The notes below the pieces were generated by a model. It was not told the DNA's origin. It saw only the letters and a list, made by a program, of their open reading frames with translations, and made no database searches. From Leptasterias polaris (taxonomy: Eukaryota; Echinodermata; Asteroidea; Forcipulatida; Asteriidae): 64,000 nucleotides of DNA. Shown one piece after another: positions 9,793 through 21,900 of this stretch. The position numbers were made by a program, and so were the translations under genes. The stretch lies in the NCBI GenBank assembly GCA_037783415.1, contig JAZGTN010000005.1:3968001-4032000 (forward strand), in the 5' to 3' direction. Position 1 is the stretch's first letter. Every line of letters begins with the position of its first letter.

Positions 9793-12700
9793 TTTCCATT
9801 GTAATATGTGCACAATTTGGTCTCCCTAACCGTGTGGTCTCCCTAACCGTGTGGTGTGACCAGCTGTGTGTAGCCACATGACGAGGTTTATTTTACACCT
9901 ATTTATGTGTGTTGTGATGTCATTCAGTCTTTGAGAAAGTCTCTGCTAGGGTCGAAACGTCAGGCCATTAACTATTTTTTGCATTTATACCATAGGTCCT
10001 ATTGGTTGGTATTCAGTTTGCAACAGCTATTTCTATTTTCTAAGCATATTTTAGGCAGTGTTTTAGTTTTACTATAAAATGTGCGTGCACACAGTTACGA
10101 TTTCAAAAGGTCTTTTTATGATATGGTACATCAAAGCGTGAAGATTAATAACTTTTCTACAGTGCATAAAATTGGTCAAACCAGGAAATTGTTCAGCCCT
10201 GAGGTCAAAAATGTTAACGTGCAACATGACAACGCAAATTAATAGTAACTACTCTTGATCGACTGACAAGTCCATAGAGTGCGCCACAGCGAATAATTGT
10301 AAGACTTCAAACTACAAAGCTATTTCAACAATAGGAAAGAGTAGTTAAAGTGCATATAACTGCTTACCAGCTTTTAAATATGTGCTGCCTTCAAACTGTG
10401 CTTAAAAATAAATTATAGGAAAACATACCAAAAATGCATCAATACCAACTAAATAGTCCTTGCACACGATGCAATTGACACAATATTTACAAAAACTATT
10501 CCCAAAAAGCCAATAACTGTAAATGTTCCATACATTCTAAATTAGTGATACATTGCACAATTCTGTCTCCCTCCACTGCGGTGAACGGGCAGCATCACGT
10601 ACGAGGGTAATTTTTAGGCCGTTGTGTGACCACACAAAGTGCACAGATTACCTCGTACAAAAAGGTCCTCATGTACGGTGCATGAGGTCACCCTTACGCG
10701 CCGAGCTAGTGCAGCTCAGTGTACCCGTAAAATGGTGGTTATTTTAGGCGCTATGTGACCATTAAAATGTGCACACATTTTACACGTAAAAGGGTCCCCA
10801 CTTGTACGGTACAAAGTGTGTGTTCTGAAAATAAAACTATCCCATTGTATTATGCGCAATATTTGTCTCCTAACCACAGTGAATTAGTCGCACAGTGTAC
10901 CCTCAAAATACGTGATATTCTAGGCGTTGTGTGACCGTATCACGTGCACAGATTTTACTCGTAAAAAGGTCACCATATGAACGGTACGAAGCCACACAAT
11001 GTGTAAAATAACTTTTCCGTTATAGTGCACAGTTTTTGTCTATCTAAACCGCGAATTTGTGCAGCCTTGTGTACCCGCATAATGGTGGTTATTTTAGGCG
11101 CTATGTGACCATACAACGTGCACACATTTATGTGAAGAAAAGGTCCCTACATGTACGGTACAAAAAGTGTGTGTCCAGAAAATAACTATCCTTGTATTGT
11201 GCGCAATAATTGTCTCCCTAACCGCGGTGCATTGGTCGCACAGTGTACCTTCAAAATACGTGATATTCTAGGCGTTGTGTGACCGTATAACGTGCACAGA
11301 TTTTACTCGTAAAAAGGTCACCATATGAACGGTACGAAGCCGCACAAGGAGGAAAATAACTTTTCCATTATATAATGTGCACAATTCTGTCTCACTAACC
11401 CCGTATCTGTGCAGCCTAATGTACCCGTATATTGAAGGTTATTTTAGGCGCTTTTGTGACCATACAATGTGCACAAAACTCGCTTGTTCGGTGCAGGGCG
11501 AGACACACTCACCAAAACTTGTTTCCATTGTGATGTGCAAAATTTGGTATCCCTAACCGTGGAGTAATAATGTATGTAGTAGCCACATGATGAGGTTTAT
11601 TTTACACCTGTTTATTGAGAAAGACTCTGCTAGGGTCGAAACGTCAGGCCCTTTACTATTTTTTTTTTTGCATTTCGGAACAAAAAGGTCTTTTTGGTTG
11701 GGGTATGCAGTTTGCAACAGCTTTCAATTATTTTCTCCTTTCAAACTGTACTTAAAAATATAATAGGAAAACATAACCAAAAATGTATCAATACCGACTA
11801 AATAGTCCCGGCACACGATGCAAATGCCACAATATTTACAAAAACTATTCCCCAATAGTCAATGACTATAAATGTTTCATACATTAATTACCCTTGTGGT
11901 TTATTATTTGATACATTTATAAGTCAATACAAATCAGCATCCACAAAACTGCTTTTTAAATTGTTCGTAGTGATGATATTGCACAATCCAGTCTCTCTCC
12001 ACACCACGGTTTAAACACTGAGGGTAATTTTAGGCCGTGGTGTGACCACACAACGTGCACAGATTATTTTTACCCCGTACTAAAAAGGTCCTCATATGTA
12101 CGGTACAAAGCTTTGGCTCTACGAAAATGAGTCGCTTGTCGCACAACCCACTTTTAATTATGGGGCAGTTGAGTGTTGGGAGGGTGAAAACAAAGTTGCA
12201 AATCTAATTTTTGTGAAAAAACTGTTTCTTGCTTTATAAGGGTCTATCTTTTCATATTTCTCAAATAGAAACTTGTATTTTGATCGATAAACATGAATGA
12301 CCCTTTTGTTTCAATTTTGTACTTTGTTTCTTTTACAAAAAATTGTAAATGTCTCCATTATTTTACGCCTATCATGTTTGGTGAAAACCGACCTCCCCCA
12401 CGTAAAATAAGGAATGTAACTTTTCCGTTTGCAGAACAACAGTATACCCACAAAATGAAGGTTATTTTAGGCGCAATGTTGACCACACAACGTGCACACA
12501 TTTGTGCGTAGAAAAGGTCCTCACTTGTACGGTACAGGGCGTGTGTATTCAGAAAATAACTATCCCATTGTAATGTGCACAATAATTGTCTCCTAACCGC
12601 AGTGCATTGGTCGCACAGTGTACCTTCAAAATATACGATATTCTAGGCGTTGTGTGACCGTATAACGTGCACAGATTTTACTCGTAGAAAAGGTCACCAT

Positions 12701-13510
12701 ATGAACGGTACGAAGCCACACAATGTGTAAAATAACTTTTCCATTATAATGTGCACAATTCTGTCTCACTAAACCCACTAAACCTCGGATTTGTGCAGCC
12801 TAAGTACCCGCATATTGAAGGTTATTTTAGGCGCTGTGCGACCATACAACGTGCACACATTCTTACACGTAAAAAGGTCCTCGCTTGCTCGGTGCAGCGC
12901 GTGTACACACACATCAAAACTTGTTTCCATTGACTTTTGTGATGTGCACAAAACTTGGTGGAGTGTGACCAGCTGCATGTAGCCGAATGATGAAGTATAT
13001 TTTACACCTGTTTATTATATGTGTCATTCAGTCTTTGAGAAAGACTGTCTGCTAGGGTCGAAACGTCAGGCCATTAACTATTTTTTTCATTTGAACAAAA
13101 GTTCCTTTTGGTTGGTATGCAGTTTGGTTGGTATGCATATTTTAGGCAGTGTTTTAGTTTTACCATAAAATGTGCGGGCACCAGTTACGATTTAAAAAGT
13201 TCTTTTTATGTATGGTACATAGCGTGAACATAATCTGAGTTTTAAAAAAATCAAAAATAAAGAGAGAGATAAGACACAACAGTTTATTTTTCAAGTGCAT
13301 ATTACACTGTTAGCTAACCGCTTACCAGCTTTTAATTATTTGCTCCCATCAAACTGTAACTTAACAATATATTATAGGAAAACATAACCAAAAATGCTTC
13401 AATACCGACTAAATAGTTCCGGCACACGATGCAATTGATATAATATTTACAACAACTATTCCCCAAAAAGCCAATAACTCATACATTATAAGTCAATACA
13501 GATCAGCAAT
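9782..13510. repeat. three-copy composite tandem array, 1.4-1.7 kb units
   Basis: The same ordered landmarks recur three times. ACCAAAACTTGTTTCC (ATCAAAACTTGTTTCC in the third) is at 9782, 11511 and 12912. CTAGGGTCGAAACGTCAGGCC-type motifs are at about 9947, 11631 and 13055. GGAAAACATA(A)CC followed by CACACGATGCAA is at about 10.42, 11.77 and 13.38 kb. Each unit then carries a variable number of ~150-175 bp sub-repeats. The third copy is truncated before its sub-repeats. This is a satellite-like array with nested periodicities. Confidence 0.8.
10553..12905. repeat. ~150-175 bp sub-repeats with GTGCAC cores
   Basis: About ten diverged units share TGTGCACAATT.TGTCTC, TTATTTTAGGCG, TGTGTGACC, ACGTGCACA.ATTT and TCGTAAAAAGGTC, ending TGTACGGTAC or GAACGGTACGAAG. 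Two alternating subtypes (GGTTATTTTAGGCG and GATATTCTAGGCG) suggest a dimeric higher-order unit. The palindromic GTGCAC occurs about twice per unit. The short open frames here are repeat artefacts. Confidence 0.8.
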
Positions 13511-14070
13511 CACAAAACTGCTTTTTTAAGACTACCCCCAAAAAATAAAATAAAAAATAAAATAAGGTAACATTTCAGTTAAATTTACTTCATTTTGCCC
13601 AGTGTTAAATGCACAATTAAATCAAAAAACACATTTCATTTATCTTGCACTACATACACACACACACACACAAAGTGTACTGTAGACTGCAGACCTTCCC
13701 GTTTGTAGAAATATGTAAAATGAACATTTTACAAATAAACCAGTCAGTCGCTGACAAGTTTTAACAAAAATAAAAATACATGTGATACATGATACATGTG
13801 ATATACCATTCAAGTATTTCTGTTATCTTAAATTCAATCTTTCTTTGCAAATGATGCTTTTACTAGGTACCAATATCTAAAATAGCAATCTGGAATATTC
13901 ACAATGTTTCCGGCTATATAATATACACTAAATTTTCAAAACAAATCTTGCAATGGACATTATTGCTTCTCTCGAGTTTAAATGGATTTCTTAATTCTTT
14001 GTACATAATATATTTCAGAAAATAGAATTAGCTGTTGCAAACTGCTTACCAACCAAAAGGACCTGTGGTA
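13511..14070. other. no gene seen; AT-rich with a CA microsatellite
   Basis: Contains a short (CA)n run at about 13650-13672 and low-complexity AAAATAAAATAAAA. Nothing conserved was recognised. Confidence 0.5.
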
Positions 14071-14075
14071 TAAAT

Positions 14076-14305
14076 GCAAAAAATAAGTTAGTGGCCTGAC
14101 GTTTTGACCCTAGCAGAGTCTTTCTCGAAGGCTAAATGACAACACACAACACACATACAAGCTTTCTGCTTTTCTCCCTCCACTCATGTATTTCCACTAC
14201 TCTTGCAACTCTTGTCTGCTTGTATGTGTGTTGTGTGTTGTCATTTAGCCTTCGAGAAAGACTCTGCTAGGGTCGAAACGTCAGGCCACTAACTTATTTT
14301 TTGCA
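14076..14305. repeat. inverted pair of retroelement end motifs
   Basis: Positions 14076-14160 (GTGGCCTGACGTTTTGACCC, GAGTCTTTCTCGAAGGC) are the near-exact inverse of 14219-14305 (GCCTTCGAGAAAGACTC, GGGTCGAAACGTCAGGCC). The ~58 bp spacer is unrelated. The arms are the same terminal motif that punctuates the 9.8-13.5 kb array, here facing each other and resembling the GGTCGAAACGTC end signatures of Penelope-like elements. Confidence 0.75.
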
Positions 14306-14689
14306 TAATATATTTCATTTCAACAATTGTAGATGTTAGAAACCCAAACCGACATATATCGTAGTGCTTACTAACAAGTGCTCTATAATGTTAACTAACT
14401 AATCCTACCAATTATTAGTAACAGCAAAGCCATAAAAATATTTCTCTAAAAATATTTTGTACATTTCTTTAGTTTATATACAATGTTATACTCTCATCCG
14501 AACACATTACCAACACACAAAAGGGGTTTACCAACATTTGTCTTTGTATAATATCAAATTTATCAATTTCTAACTGTTAACTGTTCCAGGAAGTGGAGTA
14601 AAACAGATTCTCACCAAGCTTACAGAACACTGTATTTTTCAGTTATGACATGAGGTGCTAATATGGTTTTGTGTATAAAAGCAGTTTTG

Positions 14690-15057
14690 AACACGTTTTG
14701 TAATTGTCAAAGACCAGTATTTTCTCACTTGGTGTATCCCAACATATGCATAAAATAACAAGCCTGTGAAAATTTGGGCTCAATTGGTCATCGAAGTTGC
14801 AAGAAAATGATGAAAGAAAAAACACCCTTGTTGTACAAATTAGTGTGCTTTCACATAGGAATAAAAGGCTTCTGGCCAGAAGAAGTCTTTTATTATTTTA
14901 GTGAGAAATTACCTCTTTCTCAAAAACTACGTTACTTCAGAGGGAGTCATTTCTCACAATGTTTTATACTATCAACAGCTTTCCGTTGCTCGTTACCAAG
15001 TAAGTTTTTATGCTAATATATATTTTGAGTAATACCAAACGTGTCCAGTGCCTTTAA
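14690..15057 (-). mobile_element. MITE, TTAA-type family, inverted copy
   Basis: This is the reverse orientation of the 19.34-19.73 kb element. It starts with TTTTGTAATTGTCAAAGACC, contains TGAAAATTTGGGCTCA and CTACGTTACTTCAGAGG, and ends GTGTCCAGTGCCTTTAA. The 80-codon open frame inside it is an element artefact. Confidence 0.7.
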
Positions 15058-15945
15058 GAATGTTTAACTTTAATGACATAAGCTTCGTCTTTCATAAGGT
15101 TTCCTTTTATGAATATCTCTAAAAACTGAGAGCATTTACCGAGACCAGAATAGCATACATTATACACGAGTCATACCAATATAACATATCAAAATATGAT
15201 AGCAAGAAGTTCTTATTAAAATATTTATGTATAACATTTAACAGCCTCCTGACAAGAAATACCTGATTCATATCAGCATGTAAAACCCATAACAGTTAAC
15301 AAGCAAACCTAAGTACTTGAAATTTGTACGAAACAATCCAAATACAAATAATACTATGAACAACAAACACCATGATTGGAATTTGTGTGAAGTATTTTTG
15401 ATGAAGTTTGTGCTGGGAGAATTGATACTGATGAACAATATAATATTATTAACCTATTACTATTATTATTATTTTCAATTGGACAGACACTTTTTTTTTT
15501 TATTCAGAGAAACTTTTTTAGTTTTCAGTTTTATAATACACTCATAAATAATTTGACTACCTAACTGGTGGAAAAGAATACGTCTTTGACTTCTACATGA
15601 ATGAAATAAAAAGAAGCCGACTGAAAGAAAAATGAAAATAAATTATTTTGAGGTAATCATGAAGCCTTCATAATGTATGTATGTTCTCAGATGCTGGGGT
15701 CTCTTATAAAAAATATTCTTACATAGTAGTAAGAATAGGTATTATATATACCTCACACACAGATCTATGTCATTTGATTGGTGATATCCTGTATTTTGCC
15801 ATGTAAACTGCCGCGACACATGAAAACACTTTCAGGAGACCAAAGCTTTTTCCTAAGACAGCAGTTTACATTCTATTTATTATTCATTTAATTGACCTCC
15901 CTAATGTAATATTTGCTCATAATATAAAAAACTTTCTCTATTTTG
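15058..15945. other. no gene seen; AT-rich
   Basis: AT-rich sequence with short (TAT)n and poly-T runs at about 15462-15505. The open frame here is a low-complexity artefact. Confidence 0.5.
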
Positions 15946-15946
15946 A

Positions 15947-16070
15947 GTTCAGCTTTGGGGTGAACAGAGAAAAATTGACCAGAACGGCATTTGAACCTGC
16001 GAATTAACATACCGGCACTCTACCAGTCGAGCTATAGACCCATTGCACAACGCGCAGCGCACATACACGC
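15947..16070 (-). repeat. tRNA-derived SINE fragment
   Basis: On the minus strand an A-box-like TAGCTCGACTGGTAGAG and a B-box-like GGTTCAAATGCC flank an anticodon-arm-like region. The adjoining TTTTTCTCTGTTCACCCC matches the flank of the copies at 24.1, 26.4 and 48.7 kb. This is a diverged member. Confidence 0.65.
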
Positions 16071-16807
16071 GCGTCTCCTGTCCGCCATTTTGGGTGTCAA
16101 AACGTGCACAAAAGGATGGTCCATGTATTTACACGCGCATTCGTGCGTAAACAAAGTATCTTGCAATTATTTGTTCCTTACCAGCTTATGAGCAGCTCTA
16201 TGAAATTGGGCCCTGTTGATAAGTGGAACATAATTCCAGCTTAAACAGTGTCCTCTTTATTTGCACAGTTTGGCTCTGACGATTATCACTAGAAGCCCAA
16301 AGGAGGTGCATTGAGTATTTATGTTAGAAAAGATCACAGACTTCAGAAAATATTTCCATGGTACAACCTTGCATGGTAATATTAGAACATAACGATTCAT
16401 GAAAATTAAGAGCGGTGTACAGTCATATTTTGTTTAATTACGAAAGCAAATCTGCAACACAAGTCCCTGCATTGCTTTAAAATACTTTCGTTTAAAACAA
16501 AAGCATTATACAAGAATAAATAAGTATAAAAGAATACAATTTCAGCAAGTGGTCCATCACCTTATCAAGAAGAAGGAATTAACAATACACAGACCGCAAT
16601 CATGGGTACACAGGTGTTACTGTGCCCACATCCTCGCTACTATGGGCAGCGCACCGTATCAATACCTCTTGCCACTAGCCCCTGGAAGGGAAGCACTGAA
16701 AAGCAACACTGATTGGCTACAAAAATGACTGCTCTGCGTGCATGCTTGTTAAAATGAGTTACCCAATGCAGCAGAAAGGGTACTGAAGATTGTCAAAATG
16801 CAAAACC
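16070..16807. other. no gene seen
   Basis: No recognisable exon, element end or RNA gene was seen. A short GC-rich patch lies at 16,040-16,110. Confidence 0.45.
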
Positions 16808-17382
16808 ACTGAGCTGGGCCCAATTTCAAAGAGTTGCTTAAGCAGAAAATATTGTCTAACAATTTTCTGCTAAGCAGAAAGGAGCAGGATACCGGTCACA
16901 AATGGTGCATGCAGCATGGTAGTCCGGCAGGTAACCTTACTCTGGTCCTCAAAATTTTGTTGTGCTTAGCATCTTTTCGTGCTTAAAGAGGAAGGGAAGT
17001 GACCAATTCTATTTTGTTTTGTACTCATTTTCTCACAGATAGAGTCCTCATTAAAATGGTGTAAATTGCCATTTTATTCAACACACTTCCAGTGCAAAAA
17101 TTGTCAACGGCCAAAACATCTGATGACATCATTCTGAGAAAAATTAACCTCAACATTTTTGTACGGTTCAGTCCTGACTTTCAATATATTTTGATGTTGA
17201 CAATTTTTGCAATGGAAGGGCATCGAATGCAATGGCAATTTACACCATTTTAATGTGAGGTTAGAAACTTGTAATTTTTTCCTCACTCACATGAGTACTC
17301 TATCTATTGGAAAATAAGTACATCACAAAATTGAATTGGTCACTACCCTTTCTCTTTAGGCAGCTCTATTAAACTGGGCCTT
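16808..17382. mobile_element. nested pair of inverted-repeat elements
   Basis: The outer element begins GGGCCCAATTTCAAAGAG.TGCTTAAGC and ends CAGCTCTATTAAACTGGGCC, its inverse. Inside it, 16982-17361 begins TTAAAGAGGAAGGGAAGTGACC and ends GGTCACTACCCTTTCTCTTTAG, also inverse. The inner element therefore inserted into the outer one, at a TTAA-like site. Neither codes for protein. Both belong to families of short foldback DNA elements seen elsewhere in the window. Confidence 0.75.
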
Positions 17383-18018
17383 CTTTCACAATGGGCATAG
17401 TCTTTAAACAGAACAGTGTATTCAAGATTTATGGCTTTACACAACAATTTTAAGTGGGTTTAGAGGGAAGACAAGTTTGACGTGCAGCTTTTCAGATTTG
17501 CGGCATATATGCCTTGCTTTGTTATCCAGCCAATATTCGAGTTCATATTAGCACTGCTCACAATCACTCATACATATAAGCATAGAGCAAGGAAGGAAAA
17601 CCTTTTAAGGGAATTGAGCCTTTGTTGATACAAACATGGAATTTTCCACTACAGTCAGAGTAAGTCAAGAGAAAGATGTTTGGCTATATAAGGCGATCAC
17701 AGATTTGTCCTTTGAAAGAATTACAGGTACAGTAAAAAGCAATTTTAAAAATATTCAAAAGGACTGCCCATGCTTGTTATACTACCTATATTTTTTCAAC
17801 AGACTAATCTGCAATGGCCCTTAGCCAAAAAACTTTCACTGGGCTTTTATATAGCACCATTTCATTGCGACCACAACGCTTTACTTTTTTTCCTGCAAGG
17901 TATACGGAGCTACGTTTTTGAAGTATGAGACCTTTTTCCTTTACATAGCACCATGTAACGGTTTACAACATGCTGTGGCGCAATATGCAGCCAATCAAAC
18001 CAGGCACACCAGGCCGAA
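17383..18018. other. no gene seen; region downstream of PNP
   Basis: Intergenic sequence beyond the 3' end of PNP. Positions 17820-18000 include a diverged dispersed repeat. There is no splice-bounded frame. Confidence 0.45.
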
Positions 18019-18262
18019 CCCCCCCCCCCCCCCTTCTCTTTAAGTGCACTGGGTTCTTTTGAGTGCATTACACAACACACGGAACCTGTACAGCTTTACG
18101 TCCCATCTGAAGGACGCAGCTATAATGGTTAAGTGTCTTGCTAAAGGACACAAGTGTCACAACCGGGACTCGAACCCACACTCTGCTGATCAGAAACACC
18201 AGAGCCCGAGTCCGGCCACGACATGCCATTCCGATTCCACAACTCCATGCTTATATCATCAA
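18018..18262 (-). repeat. poly-C run and tRNA-Leu-like SINE copy
   Basis: A 15-16 nt C run (18019-18034) precedes an inverted SINE. Read on the minus strand it starts GTCGTGGCCGGACTCGGGC, has a B-box-like GGGTTCGAGTCCCGG, and continues GACACTTGTGTCC, CAAGACACTTAA, CTTCAGATGGGACGTAAAGC and AAAAGAACCCAGTGCACT. A related plus-strand copy is at 57.78 kb. Confidence 0.8.
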
Positions 18263-18585
18263 AGTCACAATTCCATCACCACCTGCCGTACTAATAGCCC
18301 AAACCACTGACATCTTACCCTACAGTGATAAAGCATCAAACTGTCATTACGTGTTTTGAAAAGCCCCATATGAATTGGGGTTGAAATACTTTGTAATTTC
18401 TGTTGCAAAAAAACTACACAGTTCCAAAAATCTATTTTGTGGTTCTCCCAAAATGTAAAATTTCCCGTATGACCAGTGCAGTATCAGAAAGGCCCTGGAA
18501 TGGTCTTAAAGCAGATGAGTGACGCAGCAATGCAAATGCGTTAACAAATCTACTTATTAGAGCAATTTGCTTACTGGTAATCTGC

Positions 18586-18591
18586 TTTATT
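18586..18591 (-). terminator. putative PNP polyadenylation signal
   Basis: AATAAA on the minus strand lies about 107 nt after the PNP stop codon. Position and strand fit; no transcript evidence is available. Confidence 0.5.
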
Positions 18592-18697
18592 AAATTTGGT
18601 CCAAGGTTTTAGCCAACTCGTATTCTTGCTTCTAGCATTATTCTAGTCTGTATTGGAAGCCACCCTATTTTTGTTCACATACTTAATTTTTCAATCT

Positions 18698-18903
18698 CTA
18701 GTCCATCTTAGACAGCATCTCAGCCACTAGCTCCTGGAGCACCTCCTCTCTCAGTTTTCCAGTTTCTAGGACCTCGATATGATTGGGTCCATCCTCCTCT
18801 GTTGTTTCGTTGTCCATCACACACTTATTGGTCACTAGGGAGAGGCCGAAGACTCGCATTCCACAGTGCTTCGCAACGATAGCCTCTGGGCATGTGCTCA
18901 TAC
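18698..18903 (-). CDS. PNP: PNP exon 6 (last coding exon)
   Basis: Follows acceptor CATCTCAG. Encodes residues 226-293, [20 protein letters not shown]..., with the Thr-Asn pair and His267 of the base-binding site, then stop TAG. The loop before His267 is two residues longer than in human PNP. Confidence 0.96.
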
Positions 18904-21900
18904 CTGAGATGAAGCAAAGAGAACTTTATTACCATTACACTAAAACTGTTGTCCATGATTTAGGGACTTCCAAAATGATCAGTATTTCGGTAATACGAGT
19001 TGGACGACTTTTTGATTTTGTTTAGGGGGGCAAATTGAGAAATAAAAACGACAACAATTTATTCATTTATAGCACAAATTCAAAAAAACATAAATGCACT
19101 TTAAATTGTAAAATACTTTCAAAAATTAGGCATGGTATATGGTCCTTGACTGTGGCTTAGGCACTGTACGCCTGTCCAGTACCGAAGTGTATGTTTTCCA
19201 AAGTACTGATAGAGCCCAAGTCAGCCTGAGCCGAACCTGTAGATTTAAAGGGCCTATGTAGTAGGTGTGCAGAGAGGGATGTAGTTGGTCAACCAATAAG
19301 GGAGCAAAGTTTAGATTTAGAGTATATTGTCTTAACATTAAAGGTAGTGGACACTTTTGGTAATTACTTAAGAAATACGTCACCATAAACCATAAAAACT
19401 TACTTGGAGAAAGAGCAACTGAGAGCTTCTGCTGACAGTGTAAAACATTGTGAGAAACGACTTCCTCTGAAGTAATGTAGTTTTTGAGAAGGGGGGATTT
19501 CCTCACTAAAATACTTGAATCTGAGAAAGGCTTCAGGCATGAAGTCTTTCTCAGGCATTTGAAAGCACACAATTATATGCAACATATTTTTTTCTTTCAC
19601 TATTTTCTTGCAACTATGATGACCAACTGAGCCCAAATTTTCACAGGTTTGTTATTCATGCATATTGTTGGGGTACACCAATTGAGAATACTGGTCTTTG
19701 GCAATTACCAAAAGTATACCCTGCCTTTAATACATTGTGCTCTTGGCCAAATTTCATAAAGCTGTTATTAAGCAAAGAATACTGCTTAGTCTATGCTAAG
19801 CAAAAAAAGAGTTGGGCACCAGTCAAAACAGTGTAAACTTTGTGGAATTTTGGCTGGTAACCAGTTTCTGCTAAGCTATATTTTTCTGTGATTAGCAAAT
19901 TGCTGTGCTTACATGTTTTAAGAAATAAGGCCCTATTCATATTGAACTCCAACTGCAAAAACAAAGTGAATTTCCTTGCGTCACTATCAGAAGTTGTTTT
20001 TCAACACAAAAAATGTGTCGTTTGCCATGAACCGGGCTTTAGACTGACCGAGTATACAATCCAAGAAAAAGAGTTAGTAGACCTGCAGGTACAACCGTGC
20101 ATAGAAAAACCTCTTTTGGGAGAAGTGTTGGCTATGAGAAAAGTCAATGTTTCGAACAGTGTATGAGAAGAGCCAATGTTTCAAACAGTATACTCTGCTA
20201 GACCCAGTAACTGGGGCGCTGTACTCCTTTTTTCGAAATTTTGACATCATCGGTCGTACTAGCGCCCCAGGTTATTATTGTATGTCCATACCATGATCCG
20301 ACTCTCAGCATGGTCGACGGGTGCCCTGCCTCAAACCGCGTAATCGTATTGGTTGCGGCAGGGCACCCGTCTAAAATTTTAGACGGGTGCCCTGCCTCGA
20401 CCATGACGATTACGCGGTTTGAGGCAGGGCACCCGTCGACCATGCTGAGAGTTTGGTCACATACAATAATAACCTGGGGCGCTAGTACGACCGATGATGT
20501 CAAAATTTCGAAAAAAGGAGTACAGCGCCCCAGTTACTGGGTCTAATACTCTGCTTAACTTTAGGAGAATGCAAGAAGAGTATACTGTTCAAACATTGAG
20601 ACCACATCAGTTCTTTTCGGAGCTAACACTTCTACCAGAAGAGTTTTATTTATGGTTGTACTCTCAAGTTAACTCACTATAGTTTTTCTTACGATCCACA
20701 GCATGCACAGCTTCAAACATCACTCATACAATACAAAATGTTCAGACACTTTTCTCACAATTAGTTGTATTCAGAACCAATAATTCTCCTGAGAACATAA
20801 CACTTTATTTGGTACCAACTCTAAGCCCATTTAGCATACTACAGCAGATTTCCCTATATTTTCAGACTTACCAACGACATCGCAAGAATGACTTAGTAGT
20901 TTTAGCTCAGCTGGAGTTTCAAACGATGGCCCGCACACCATCGCATACACACCTTCCTGGAAGAAATGAGAGACTCCCATCTCCTTGGCAATGACTCGTG
21001 CCAGTTTGCGTAGGCTTCTATCATAAAGGTTGGTTGCGCTTACAAACCGATCACCAAATCTGTTAAAATTCGGTTCAGTTTCATTGATTATCTTATATAA
21101 AATTACAGATTTTCTAACCAAAATTGTCTTGGTATCAATGGTGGTATAGACTGTGCATGTCTCACATGAATTCAAACATTTTGGATTCCCAAGTACATTG
21201 CTTAATGCAAAAACCACAAAGCCACATCATCATTTTCATGGTCTTGCATTATTTCTTTCCTCAGGCATGTGATGAGCGGGTCATGGAAAAAAACGAGGAA
21301 AACTTGTTTTTAGTTAGCAAGCGAAGTCCATGTCCGGATTTTGGGCCAGCGCTACAGTCTGAATAACAGGCTTTGTACTGCAGCGTAGACAAAACATTAA
21401 CAGAAACATAGGCCACAATTGTTACCTGGTAACAATGTGTTGTTCGTCCTCATTTCAAGATGTTTTTGTGGCATTCCTTAGATGCGTCCTCGACAGCCAT
21501 TATTTAGTTTCCTTGTCCACACACGTGGAAGACCGTGTGCGCCTAGTCTTGGCTCAAGGTGTTGGCTTTTCAATACAGTTTTTAGTAAAGCGCCCTCTCT
21601 TTTGGTGGAACGGGACGACGACATGCAAAGTATAATGGGACATCGCGCTTAACAAAAAATGAACAACAACGGCTTTAATCAAAGACTAACGCGGAGCATT
21701 TTACCGGATCTACCCCCCGACTCACGTGTCAAAATCAAATCGCAAATTGCTTCCAGATGCCAGGTTCCTTTTCTCTGTGTGAGTGTTGTGCAGTAAAATT
21801 ACTTGCTGCTTGATGAAAAAGAAAAAAAAACGCGAACCGGCCATTCACGGCGAAGACGGGAAAAAACGCGGCACCCGCAAGAAAAACGCGGAATGGGAAA

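Noticed and set aside
9524..9881. 117- and 74-residue frames at the left edge of the composite array
   Set aside because: They depend on the (ACACCAAA)n microsatellite and are open on both strands; no domain.
19126..19636. 148- and 78-residue minus-strand frames in PNP intron 5
   Set aside because: They lie over the TTAA-flanked MITE, and equivalent frames appear in its other copies.
20198..20546. Two 101-residue proteins that are nearly identical on opposite strands
   Set aside because: Produced by the symmetry of the 346 bp palindrome; no other coding evidence.
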